Below are positions 1 to 8,585 of a DNA stretch of 64,000 nucleotides, piece after piece. The position numbers and the translations under genes are program-made. The notes below the pieces were generated by a model that was not told where the DNA came from, did not search any database, and worked only from the letters and a program-made list of their open reading frames with translations. Position 1 is the first letter of the stretch. The number at the start of each line of letters is the position of its first letter. Source of the stretch: Asaia bogorensis (lineage in GTDB: Bacteria > Pseudomonadota > Alphaproteobacteria > Reyranellales > Reyranellaceae); the NCBI GenBank assembly GCA_945889625.1, contig CAMDCE010000001.1, positions 62,001 through 126,000 on the forward strand, in the 5' to 3' direction.

Positions 1-107
1 CGGCGCTCGCCGTCGAAACGCTCGATGAGGTTGGCACGGCGACGCCGCTGCTCGACTGGTGCTCGCTCAGCCATGAGACGCAATACACAAGGTTGTTTCG
101 CTCATGA
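1..107 (+). CDS. ureF: Urease accessory protein UreF, C-terminal end (5' part outside window)
   Basis: Only the last 34 codons are present, read from base 3 to a TGA at 105-107. The tail ends in [11 protein letters not shown], the near-invariant C-terminus of UreF, which with UreD/UreH and UreG loads nickel into apo-urease in the cytoplasm. The stop overlaps the next start codon as ATGA, so the genes are translationally coupled. ureG and a nickel permease follow, which supports the call. The urease structural genes probably lie upstream of the window; that is inference. No signal for the start can be seen. Confidence 0.9.
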   Translation, partial: ALAVETLDEVGTATPLLDWCSLSHETQYTRLFRS

Positions 108-523
108 CCCTTCCCATCGTGCTCTCACTGGTCGCGGTGCTGATCGCTTCAGCGCATGCCTGGTGGGGACTGGGCGGGATCTGGCCGGCGGCCAGCGAGG
201 CCGTACTGGCGCGGACGGTGATCGGCGACGGGCGGGTTCGCATGCCGCCGCCGTGGTCGTGCTTCGCCGTCGCCGTGGCGCTGGCCTTCGTCGCAGCTTG
301 GCCGTGGGTGGTCTTGGCCTGGCCGCAAAGCCGGCTCGTACTGATCGGATCCGTGGTGATTGGTGCGATCTTCTTCATCCGCGGGACGGCCGGCTACAGC
401 GCGCGCTGGCGCGCGCATTTCACCGCCGAGCCGTTTCGCACGCGTGACTTCTATCTTTATTCGCCGCTTTGCCTCGCCCTGGGCGTGGGCTTCATCGCGC
501 TGCTTACCCGGGAGATGCAGTGA
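104..523 (+). CDS. DUF3995-type small membrane protein inside the urease operon
   Basis: This is a 139-residue, very hydrophobic protein with about four predicted membrane segments (roughly residues 3-24, 52-73, 79-96 and 116-135). The sequence resembles DUF3995 proteins, whose function is unknown. It starts within the ureF stop (ATGA) and its own TGA overlaps the ureG ATG, so it is translated as part of the urease accessory operon. Its position between ureF and ureG suggests a link to urease maturation or nickel/urea handling at the membrane, but nothing in the sequence shows metal-binding residues. Certain as a gene from its overlaps on both sides; function unassigned. Confidence 0.85.
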   Translation: MTLPIVLSLVAVLIASAHAWWGLGGIWPAASEAVLARTVIGDGRVRMPPPWSCFAVAVALAFVAAWPWVVLAWPQSRLVLIGSVVIGAIFFIRGTAGYSARWRAHFTAEPFRTRDFYLYSPLCLALGVGFIALLTREMQ

Positions 524-1140
524 TGGATTTGCGCGGCCCCTTGCGTGTCGGTGTCGGCGGTCCGGTCGGTTCGGGCAAGACCGCGCTGGTCGAACGCCTG
601 TGCAAGAAGATGCGCGATGACTACGACATCGCCGTCGTCACCAACGACATCTACACCAAGGAAGACGCCGAGTTCCTGACGCGCGCTGGCGCGCTGGCGC
701 CCGAGCGCATCGTTGGCGTCGAGACCGGCGGCTGCCCGCACACCGCGATCCGCGAGGACGCGTCGATCAATCTGGCTGCGGTGGCCGACATCGTGCGCAA
801 GTGGCCCAAGCTCGATATCGTCTTCGTCGAATCGGGCGGCGACAATCTTGCCGCCACCTTCTCGCCCGAGCTCGCCGATCTTACGATCTATGTCATCGAC
901 GTCGCGGCGGGCGAGAAGATCCCGCGCAAGGGTGGACCGGGGATCACCCGATCCGACCTGCTGCTGATCAACAAGATCGACCTTGCGCCGATGGTCGGCG
1001 CCAACCTTGACGTCATGGATCGCGACGCGCGCCGGATGCGCGGGTCGCGGCCCTTCCTGTTTTCCAACCTCAAGGAGGACAAGGGGGTCGACGAGGTCGC
1101 CGCCTTCATCGTTCGCCAGGGTGGTCTTCCCACACGCTGA
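523..1140 (+). CDS. ureG: Urease accessory GTPase UreG
   Basis: UreG is the SIMIBI-class GTPase that couples GTP hydrolysis to nickel insertion into urease with UreD, UreF and UreE. The 205-residue protein has the family's normal length. Visible motifs are the P-loop GPVGSGKT (13-20), the nickel-binding CPH (71-73), ESGGDNL (103-109) and the guanine-specificity motif NKID (150-153). The start at 523 was chosen because it overlaps the upstream TGA and gives the canonical N-terminus; the frame stays open further upstream, but that stretch is out of family. It follows the DUF3995 gene with a one-base overlap, and hupE begins 24 bases after its stop. Confidence 0.97.
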   Translation: MDLRGPLRVGVGGPVGSGKTALVERLCKKMRDDYDIAVVTNDIYTKEDAEFLTRAGALAPERIVGVETGGCPHTAIREDASINLAAVADIVRKWPKLDIVFVESGGDNLAATFSPELADLTIYVIDVAAGEKIPRKGGPGITRSDLLLINKIDLAPMVGANLDVMDRDARRMRGSRPFLFSNLKEDKGVDEVAAFIVRQGGLPTR

Positions 1141-1164
1141 TGTTCTGCGCTAAAGGTGCTTCCC

Positions 1165-1734
1165 ATGCTTCGCACGATTTTCCTGACAGTCCTGTTGCTC
1201 GGTATCGCCGGTCCAGCCATGGCCCATTCCGGCGACGGCATTTCGGGATTTTTGCATCCCTTCACCGGCTACGATCATCTCCTGGCCATGGTCGGCGCCG
1301 GCATGTGGGCGGCGCTCCTGGCTATGCGCCGGCCGGCGGCTGCTTTTTTCGTGCCGGCCACCTTCATGGCGATGATGGCCACCGGGGCAGCTGCCGGATT
1401 CGCGGGCATAAAAGTGCCTCTTGCCGAGGCGGGCGTCATGGCCTCGGTGTTCATGCTGGGCGGCCTTGTCATGGCTGCAGTTCGAGTACCCATCGTTACG
1501 GCAATGGTTGTGGTCGGCTGGTTTGCCATCCTTCACGGCTATGCCCATTCCCTCGAGGCCACGGGGGACGACCCCGGCCGCTATATACTGGGCTTTCTGG
1601 CGGCCACGGCCCTGCTCCATGCGGTCGGGCTGGGACTCGGCTGGGTTGCACAGCGCTTCGTCGGCGATATGGGATTGCGGGCGCTTGGAGCCATGATTTT
1701 GGCCGGCGGCGCCTTGGTCCTGGCCGCGAACTAG
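1165..1734 (+). CDS. hupE: HupE/UreJ family nickel permease
   Basis: The product is an integral membrane protein of about 189 residues that likely imports nickel for urease. A cleavable N-terminal signal (about 1-20, ending AMA) is followed by the family's HX5DH nickel-site signature (H31, D37, H38 in HPFTGYDH) and about six hydrophobic segments. The ATG at 1165 is preceded by AAAGG at good spacing; a GTG at 1156 is the alternative start and lacks a comparable site. Its place directly after ureG favours the urease-linked UreJ role over the hydrogenase-linked HupE role. Family assignment is strong; nickel specificity is inferred from context. Confidence 0.9.
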   Translation: MLRTIFLTVLLLGIAGPAMAHSGDGISGFLHPFTGYDHLLAMVGAGMWAALLAMRRPAAAFFVPATFMAMMATGAAAGFAGIKVPLAEAGVMASVFMLGGLVMAAVRVPIVTAMVVVGWFAILHGYAHSLEATGDDPGRYILGFLAATALLHAVGLGLGWVAQRFVGDMGLRALGAMILAGGALVLAAN

Positions 1735-1761
1735 GCTTTCTCCAAAGCACTCACAGGCGGT

Positions 1762-1778
1762 TTGGCACGACTTTCGCT
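1762..1778 (+). promoter_or_regulatory. Sigma-54 (RpoN) promoter upstream of urtA
   Basis: TTGGCACGACTTTCGCT matches the sigma-54 consensus (YTGGCACG-N4-TTGCW) at nearly every position. The -24 GG (1764-1765) and the -12 GC (1776-1777) are separated by exactly 10 bases. Transcription would begin near 1789, about 38 bases before the urtA ATG, leaving room for the AAGGAG site at 1815-1820. Sigma-54 with NtrC is the known control for nitrogen scavenging, so urt expression is probably induced by nitrogen limitation. I did not find a convincing paired NtrC site upstream. Confidence 0.8.
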
Positions 1779-1826
1779 TTCATTCGTTCCGGCGGGGGGT
1801 TTCCGTCGCAGAACAAGGAGAGCGGG

Positions 1827-3125
1827 ATGAAATTGGGACAAATCGTGTGGACGGGTCTCGTTGCGGCCGGCCTGGTGGCCAGTGCCGCGACCGGAGCGTT
1901 CGCCCAGGCAGGGCCGATCAAGGTCGGCATTCTGCATTCGCTGTCGGGCACGATGGCGATCAGCGAGACGACCCTGAAGGACGTCATGCTGATGCTCATC
2001 GAAGAGCAGAACAAGAAGGGTGGCCTGCTCGGCCGCAAGCTCGAGGCTGTGGTCGTCGACCCGGCGTCGAACTGGCCGCTGTTCGCCGAGAAGGCGCGCG
2101 AGCTGCTGCAGAAGGACAAGGTCGCCGTGGTGTTCGGCTGCTGGACGTCGGTCAGCCGCAAGTCGGTGCTGCCGGTGTTCGAGGAACTGAACGGGCTGCT
2201 GTTCTACCCGGTCCAGTACGAGGGCCAGGAGAGCCAGCGTAACGTGTTCTACACCGGCGCCGCTCCGAACCAGCAGGCGATCCCGGCCGTCGACTATCTG
2301 ATGAGCAAGGATGGCGGCGACGTGAAGCGCTGGGTCCTGGCCGGCACCGACTACGTCTATCCGCGCACGACCAACAAGATCCTCGAGGCCTACCTTCTCC
2401 AGAAGGGCGTCGCGAAGGAAGATATCATGATCAACTACACGCCGTTCGGTCATTCCGATTGGCAGTCGATCGTGGCGGACATCAAGAAGTTCGGCTCGGC
2501 TGGCAAGAAGACGGCGGTGGTCTCGACCATCAACGGCGACGCCAACGTTCCGTTCTACAAGGAACTCGGCAACCAGGGCCTCAAGGCCAAGGACATCCCG
2601 GTAGTGGCTTTCTCGGTCGGCGAAGAAGAGCTGGCCGGCATCGACACCAAGCCGCTGGTCGGCCATCTGGCAGCCTGGAACTACTTCCAGTCGGTCAAGG
2701 ATCCGGTGAACGACAAATTCATCAAGGATTGGCAGGCCTTCACCAAGAACCCGAAGCGGGTGACGAACGATCCCATGGAAGCTCACGTGATCGGCTTCAA
2801 CATGTGGGTCGAGGCGGTGAAGAAGGCCGGCACGACCGATCCGGACAAGGTGATCGACGCCATCATCGGCATCAAGGTCCCGAACCTCACGGGCGGCGTG
2901 TCGGAGATGCTGCCGAACCACCACATCACCAAGCCGGTGCTGATCGGCGAGATCGCCGCGAACGGCCAGTTCGACGTCGTGTGGAAGACCCCGGGTCTCG
3001 TGCCGGGTGCTGCCTGGTCGCCGATCCTCGACGACTCCAAGAACCTGAAGGCCGATTGGACGAAGCCCGTGAACTGCGGCAACTTCGACACGGTCGCCAA
3101 CAAGTGCATCGGCAAGGCCAAGTAG
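1827..3125 (+). CDS. urtA: Urea ABC transporter, substrate-binding protein UrtA
   Basis: UrtA is the periplasmic receptor of the high-affinity urea importer. The 432-residue precursor has a signal peptide (about 1-27, ending AFAQA) and a type I periplasmic binding fold of the Peripla_BP_5/amide-urea class, with characteristic segments such as ILHSLSGTMAISE and FGCWTSVSRKSVLPVFEE. The start at 1827 follows a perfect AAGGAG six bases upstream; an open frame reaching further upstream is chance. It is the first gene of urtABCDE, behind a sigma-54 promoter, and is separated from urtB by 77 bases holding a stable hairpin. Urea specificity follows from family resemblance plus the adjacent urease genes. 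Confidence 0.96.
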   Translation: MKLGQIVWTGLVAAGLVASAATGAFAQAGPIKVGILHSLSGTMAISETTLKDVMLMLIEEQNKKGGLLGRKLEAVVVDPASNWPLFAEKARELLQKDKVAVVFGCWTSVSRKSVLPVFEELNGLLFYPVQYEGQESQRNVFYTGAAPNQQAIPAVDYLMSKDGGDVKRWVLAGTDYVYPRTTNKILEAYLLQKGVAKEDIMINYTPFGHSDWQSIVADIKKFGSAGKKTAVVSTINGDANVPFYKELGNQGLKAKDIPVVAFSVGEEELAGIDTKPLVGHLAAWNYFQSVKDPVNDKFIKDWQAFTKNPKRVTNDPMEAHVIGFNMWVEAVKKAGTTDPDKVIDAIIGIKVPNLTGGVSEMLPNHHITKPVLIGEIAANGQFDVVWKTPGLVPGAAWSPILDDSKNLKADWTKPVNCGNFDTVANKCIGKAK

Positions 3126-3152
3126 GGCCTAGTCTCAGCAACTCACAAGGGC

Positions 3153-3174
3153 GGGGCGACTTTCGAGTCGCCCC
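3153..3174 (+). promoter_or_regulatory. Stable hairpin between urtA and urtB
   Basis: GGGGCGACT and AGTCGCCCC form a perfect 9-bp stem closed by the very stable TTCG tetraloop. There is no T-tract, so it is not a classic intrinsic terminator. Such hairpins after a binding-protein gene commonly stabilise the 3' end of that transcript or attenuate readthrough, giving more binding protein than permease. That role is inferred here. Confidence 0.6.
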
Positions 3175-3202
3175 GTTCGCGTCTCCGGGTTAATCCTCAA
3201 CC

Positions 3203-4816
3203 ATGTTTTCCGTGCGTCCGATCGTGGTGCTGGTGTCGGCGCTGGCCTCCCTGTTGCTGGCCGGTGGGGCTTTCGCCGCCGATCTCGCGACCCTGGTCGG
3301 CAATCTCACGACCGGCGGCTTCAGCGAGCGCGAGACAGCGATCACTGCGCTGGCGGCCTCGGGCGAGACGCGCGCCGCGCCGATCCTCGAAGCTCTGGCG
3401 GCAGGTCAACTCTACGTCCGGACCGCCGACAAGCTCGTGGTCATTGGCAAGACCGACGGCAACCAGCTCGCGCTGAGCGAGGCCGTTTCCGGCAAGCCGG
3501 CGGGCAGCGCCACCGAGGCGGATCTCGACCGGGTGCGGGTCAATAACCGGCTGCGCGGCACCATCGAGGCCGCGGTCGGCTCGCTCACCCTGATGAGCCC
3601 CAATCCCAAGGTGCGGCTCGAGGCTGCCGATGCGCTTTTCAAGCGCCGCGACTCGACGGCCCTGGCGGCGCTCGACCAGGCGCTCGCCTCGGAAAAAGAC
3701 CTGCGCATCAAGCGCGCCATGAGCGAGGCACGCGCCGCCATCGTGCTCACCACGCCCGACTCGACGCCGGCGCAGAAGCTCGAGGCCATCGCCCTGGTGC
3801 GCGAGCGTGCCGACCGCGATTCGCTGGGCGTCCTGCGCGCCGCCGCGTCTTCGTCCGACGGCGAGGTCAAGGCGGCGGCTACCGCCGGGGCGGGTTCCAT
3901 AGAGCAGACGCTCGGCGCCTGGCAGGCGGCGCAGAACGTCTGGTACGGCATTTCGCTGGGCTCGGTGCTGCTGCTGGCGGCCATCGGGCTTGCCATCACC
4001 TTCGGCACCATGGGCGTCATCAACATGGCGCATGGCGAGATGGTCATGTTGGGCGCCTACACGACCTTCGTCGTCCAGGACATCATCCGTACCTCGGCGC
4101 CGCATCTGTTCGACGTTTCGCTGGTGATCGCGCTGCCGCTCGCCTTCATCGTCTCGGGCGCCATCGGCATCCTGATCGAGCGCACCATCATCCGCTTCCT
4201 CTACGGCCGGCCGCTCGACACGCTGCTCGCCACCTGGGGCCTGTCGCTGGTGCTGCAGCAGGCCGTGCGCTCGATCTTCGGCTCTTCCAACCGCGAGGTC
4301 GGCTCGCCGTCGTGGATGTCGGGGACCTTCCAGCTCGGCCAGCTCAACATCACTTATGGACGCCTGTGGATCGTGGTGTTCTCGCTGATCGTGTTCTTCG
4401 CCTTGATTCTGCTGCTGCGCCGCACGCCGCTCGGCCTCTACATGCGCGCTGTAACGCAAAACCGCCCGATGGCCTCGGCCATGGGCATCCGCACGCCGCG
4501 GGTCGACGCGCTCACCTTCGGACTGGGCTCGGGCATCGCGGGCCTGGCGGGCGTGGCGCTGAGCCAGATCGACAATGTCAGCCCCAACCTTGGCCAAGGC
4601 TACATCATCGACTCCTTCATGGTCGTGGTGTTCGGTGGTGTCGGCAATCTCTACGGCACGCTGATCGGGTCGTTGACGCTCGGCGTCGTCAACAAGTTCC
4701 TCGAACCCTATGCCGGGGCGGTGCTGGGCAAGATCCTGGTGCTGGTGTTCATCATCCTGTTCATCCAGCGCCGGCCGCGTGGCCTGTTCGCCCTGAAGGG
4801 ACGCTCGGTCGAATGA
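3203..4816 (+). CDS. urtB: Urea ABC transporter permease UrtB
   Basis: UrtB is one of two membrane subunits of the urea importer. The 537-residue protein has the UrtB layout: a signal-like N-terminus (about 1-26), a long non-membrane region (about 27-245) with helical, HEAT-like character, then a branched-chain-amino-acid-type permease domain (about 245-530) carrying INMAHGEMVMLGAY. The extra N-terminal region distinguishes UrtB from LivH. Its TGA overlaps the urtC ATG (ATGA), so urtB and urtC are coupled. Together with UrtC it forms the pore energised by UrtD and UrtE. Confidence 0.95.
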   Translation: MFSVRPIVVLVSALASLLLAGGAFAADLATLVGNLTTGGFSERETAITALAASGETRAAPILEALAAGQLYVRTADKLVVIGKTDGNQLALSEAVSGKPAGSATEADLDRVRVNNRLRGTIEAAVGSLTLMSPNPKVRLEAADALFKRRDSTALAALDQALASEKDLRIKRAMSEARAAIVLTTPDSTPAQKLEAIALVRERADRDSLGVLRAAASSSDGEVKAAATAGAGSIEQTLGAWQAAQNVWYGISLGSVLLLAAIGLAITFGTMGVINMAHGEMVMLGAYTTFVVQDIIRTSAPHLFDVSLVIALPLAFIVSGAIGILIERTIIRFLYGRPLDTLLATWGLSLVLQQAVRSIFGSSNREVGSPSWMSGTFQLGQLNITYGRLWIVVFSLIVFFALILLLRRTPLGLYMRAVTQNRPMASAMGIRTPRVDALTFGLGSGIAGLAGVALSQIDNVSPNLGQGYIIDSFMVVVFGGVGNLYGTLIGSLTLGVVNKFLEPYAGAVLGKILVLVFIILFIQRRPRGLFALKGRSVE

Positions 4817-5927
4817 TCACGCGCTTCTTCCTGCAGGGCCTCGACCGCAACCTGCGCCTGTTCATTCTCCTGGTGCTCGCGATCGGCATCCTGCTGCCGC
4901 TGTCCAACCAGCTGCTGCCGGCCGGCAGCGCGTTCCGGGCGCCGGCCTGGGTGCTGCAGCTCATCGGCAAGTATCTTTGCTACGCTTCGCTGGCACTCGC
5001 GGTCGACCTGGTCTGGGGCTTCTGCGGCATCCTCACGCTGGGCCACGCCGCCTTCTTCGCGCTCGGCGGCTACTGCATGGGCATGTATCTCATGCGCCAG
5101 ATCGGCACGCGCGGCGTCTACGGCAACCCGATCCTGCCCGACTTCATGGTGTTCCTGAACTACAAGGAGCTGCCCTGGTTCTGGCATGGCTTCGACCATT
5201 TCTGGTTCGCCGCCCCGATGATCGTCATCGTGCCGAGCCTGCTCGCCCTGGCGCTGGGCTGGTTCGCCTTCCGCAGCCGCGTCACCGGCGTCTACCTCTC
5301 GATCATCACCCAGGCGATGACCTTCGCCCTGCTACTGGCCTTCTTCCGCAACGACATGGGGCTGGGCGGCAACAACGGCATGACCGACTTCAAGGACATC
5401 CTCGGCTTCTCGGTTCAGGCCGATTCGACGCGCGCCGTGCTGTGCTTTGCCTCCGCGCTGGTGCTGGCGATCTTCCTGGTGGTCGCGGCGGCCGTCGTCG
5501 GCTCGCGCTTCGGCAAGGCGCTGACGGCGGTGCGCGACGCCGAAAGCCGCATGCGCTTCCTGGGCTACCGGGTCGAGGGCTATAAGCTCTTCGTGTTCGT
5601 CCTGTCGGCGGCGATGGCGGGCATCGCGGGCGCGCTCTACGTGCCACAGGTCGGCATCATCAATCCCAGCGAATTCGCCCCCGGCAACTCGATCGAGGCG
5701 GTGCTGTGGGTCGCCGTCGGCGGGCGCGGCACGCTGATCGGCCCGGTGATCGGTGCCTTCATCGTCAATTTCGGCAAGACCTATCTTACCGGCGCGCTGC
5801 CGGAAGTCTGGCTGTTCGCGCTGGGTGCGTTGTTCATCATCGTGACCCTGCTGCTGCCCAAGGGCGTCGTCGGCCTGTGGAACCAACTCGCCACCCGCTC
5901 TCGCGAGCGCAAGGCGAGGGCCGCGGC

Positions 5928-5931
<4 letters not shown>
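4813..5931 (+). CDS. urtC: Urea ABC transporter permease UrtC
   Basis: This is the second membrane subunit of the urea importer, 372 residues, LivM-like with about 8-10 membrane segments. Visible features include CGILTLGHAAFFALGGY near residues 70-90 and the cytoplasmic coupling region RDAESRMRFLGYRVEGYK, which contacts the ATPases. The ATG at 4813 lies inside the urtB stop; an in-frame extension upstream is shadow coding in urtB. Its own stop overlaps urtD (ATGA), so the operon is translated as a coupled chain. Confidence 0.95.
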
Positions 5932-6686
<755 letters not shown>

Positions 6687-6703
6687 GTGAGGGGGCGCTA
6701 GCC

Positions 6704-7399
6704 ATGCTTACCGTCAAGAACGCCGATCTCTTCTATGGCGCTGCCCACGCCGTGCGCGCGGTCTCGCTGTCGGCGGCGATCGGCAAGGTCACCTGCCTGC
6801 TGGGCCGCAACGGCGTCGGCAAGACCAGCCTGTTGCGCGCCATCGTCGGCCTGCAGCCGATCGCCTCGGGCTCGATCACCTTCGACGACATCGAGGTCTC
6901 CCGGATGCCGCCCTTCGAGCGGGCGCGGCGCGGCGTTTCGCTGGTGCCGCAGGGCCGCGAGATCTTCCCGCTGCTGACGGTCAAGGAGAACCTCGAGACC
7001 GGCTTCGCCCCGCTCAAGCGCGACAAGCGCAGCATTCCCGACGAGGTGTTCGAACTGTTTCCGGTGCTGCAGTCGATGCTGCGCCGCCGTGGCGGCGATC
7101 TCTCGGGCGGCCAGCAGCAGCAGTTGGCGATCGGCCGCGCGCTCACGATGCGGCCCAGGCTGCTGGTGCTCGACGAGCCGACCGAAGGCATCCAGCCCTC
7201 GGTGATCAAGGACATCGGCCGCGCCATCACCTACCTGCGCCAGCGCGGCGACATGGCAATTCTGCTGGTCGAACAGTATCTCGATTTCGCCCATGAACTG
7301 GCCGACGATTTCGCCGTCATGGACCGCGGCGAAATCGTCATGTCGGGCACGCGCGAGAATTTCGACGCCGAAGCGGTGCGCGGCCACATGACGGTCTGA
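6704..7399 (+). CDS. urtE: Urea ABC transporter ATP-binding protein UrtE
   Basis: This is the LivF-like ATPase of the urea importer, 231 residues. It carries Walker A GRNGVGKTS (34-42), the signature LSGGQQQQLAIGRAL, and Walker B LLVLDEP followed by TEGIQPSVI, the last being typical of UrtE. The ATG at 6704 was chosen because it gives the standard N-terminus (LTVKNADLFYG) close behind urtD. It closes the five-gene urea uptake operon; the next gene (7446) begins after a 46-base gap with its own translation signal. Confidence 0.96.
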   Translation: MLTVKNADLFYGAAHAVRAVSLSAAIGKVTCLLGRNGVGKTSLLRAIVGLQPIASGSITFDDIEVSRMPPFERARRGVSLVPQGREIFPLLTVKENLETGFAPLKRDKRSIPDEVFELFPVLQSMLRRRGGDLSGGQQQQLAIGRALTMRPRLLVLDEPTEGIQPSVIKDIGRAITYLRQRGDMAILLVEQYLDFAHELADDFAVMDRGEIVMSGTRENFDAEAVRGHMTV

Positions 7400-7445
7400 T
7401 CCGGCCGGCCTATTGTGTCCCCTAATTTTCCGGGGGACCTCCTTC

Positions 7446-8576
7446 TTGGCACGACCGCTGCTCTTCACGCCGTTCAAGATGCGCGGCGTCACCGCGCCCA
7501 ATCGCTCGGTCGTCTCGCCCATGGTGCAGTACCGCGCCATCGACGGCCAGGTGAATGACTACCACCTCGTCCATCTCGGCAAGTTTGCGCTGGGCAAGTT
7601 CGGCATCGTCTTCACCGAGAACTGCGCCATCGAACCCAGGGGCCGTGTGACGCAAGGCGACCTCGGCATGTGGGACGATGGCCAGATCGAGGGCCACAAG
7701 CGGCTGGTGCGGTTCCTCAAGCAGGAGGGAGCGCTTGCCGGCACGCAGATCACCCATTCCGGCCGCAAAGGCTCGACGCCGCGCTCCTTCGACAAACCCG
7801 GCGAGCTTGGCCCCAAGGGGGCGGGCTGGCAGCGTTGGCAGGTCGTCGGCCCGACGGATTTGGCCGCGGGCGATCCCTATTCGCCCTCACCCAAGGCGCT
7901 CGACGTCACCGAGATCGAAGACATCGTGAAGAAGTTCGGCGAAGCTGCGCGCCGCGCCGATTCGGCGGGCTACGACGTGATCGAGATCCACGGGGCGCAC
8001 GGCTATCTGTTGGCGCAGTTCCTCTCGCCGATCAGCAACACGCGCAACGACCAGTATGGCGGCGACCGCGCCGGCCGCATGCGCTTTCCGCTCGCCGCCG
8101 CGCGCGTGGTGCGCGAGGGGTGGCCGGCGCACAAGCCGATGTTCATCCGCGTCTCGGCGGTCGACGGCGCGGGCGGCTGGGACGTGCCGGATACGGTGGC
8201 CTTCGCCCAGGAGCTGAAGGCGCTGGGCGTCGACGTGGTCGACTGCTCGTCCGGCGGCCTGACCGGCCTGTCGACCGCGCTGCCCATCAAGCGCTCGCTG
8301 GGCTTCCAGGTACCGTTTTCGGCGGCCGTGAAACGCCAGGCCGCCATTGCCACCATGACTGTCGGCCTGATCCTCGACGGGCCGCAGGCCGAGGCGATCC
8401 TGCAGGCCGGCGACGCCGACCTGATCGCGATCGGCCGCCAGGCGCTCTACGATCCGTTCTGGGCACTGCATGCGGCGCAGGAGCTGGGCTGCGACGACGA
8501 CTTCGAGATGTGGACACCCGAGTACGGCTGGTGGCTCGACAAGCGAAAGAACAATCTTCCAAGCAAGAAGACATAG
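7446..8576 (+). CDS. Old-yellow-enzyme family NADH:flavin oxidoreductase
   Basis: This is an FMN-dependent TIM-barrel oxidoreductase, 376 residues, in the XenA/YqjM-like class that reduces activated C=C bonds. The barrel signatures QITHSGR (101-107) and HGAHGY (182-187, the substrate-binding histidines) are present, followed by AQFLSP and NTRNDQYGG. The start is most likely TTG at 7446, preceded by a GGGGGA stretch, since it gives the usual ARPLLFTPF N-terminus. A GTG at 7413 would add 11 atypical residues. It heads a three-gene set with a CoA-transferase-fold enzyme and an aromatic hydroxylase, suggesting a catabolic role; the substrate is unknown. Confidence 0.9.
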   Translation: MARPLLFTPFKMRGVTAPNRSVVSPMVQYRAIDGQVNDYHLVHLGKFALGKFGIVFTENCAIEPRGRVTQGDLGMWDDGQIEGHKRLVRFLKQEGALAGTQITHSGRKGSTPRSFDKPGELGPKGAGWQRWQVVGPTDLAAGDPYSPSPKALDVTEIEDIVKKFGEAARRADSAGYDVIEIHGAHGYLLAQFLSPISNTRNDQYGGDRAGRMRFPLAAARVVREGWPAHKPMFIRVSAVDGAGGWDVPDTVAFAQELKALGVDVVDCSSGGLTGLSTALPIKRSLGFQVPFSAAVKRQAAIATMTVGLILDGPQAEAILQAGDADLIAIGRQALYDPFWALHAAQELGCDDDFEMWTPEYGWWLDKRKNNLPSKKT

Positions 8577-8585
8577 GAAACGCAC

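Noticed and set aside
1731..2924. Long open frame on the minus strand opposite urtA
   Set aside because: Shadow of urtA in a GC-rich genome. The product is Asp/Arg/His/Leu-rich with no domain, and urtA is certain.
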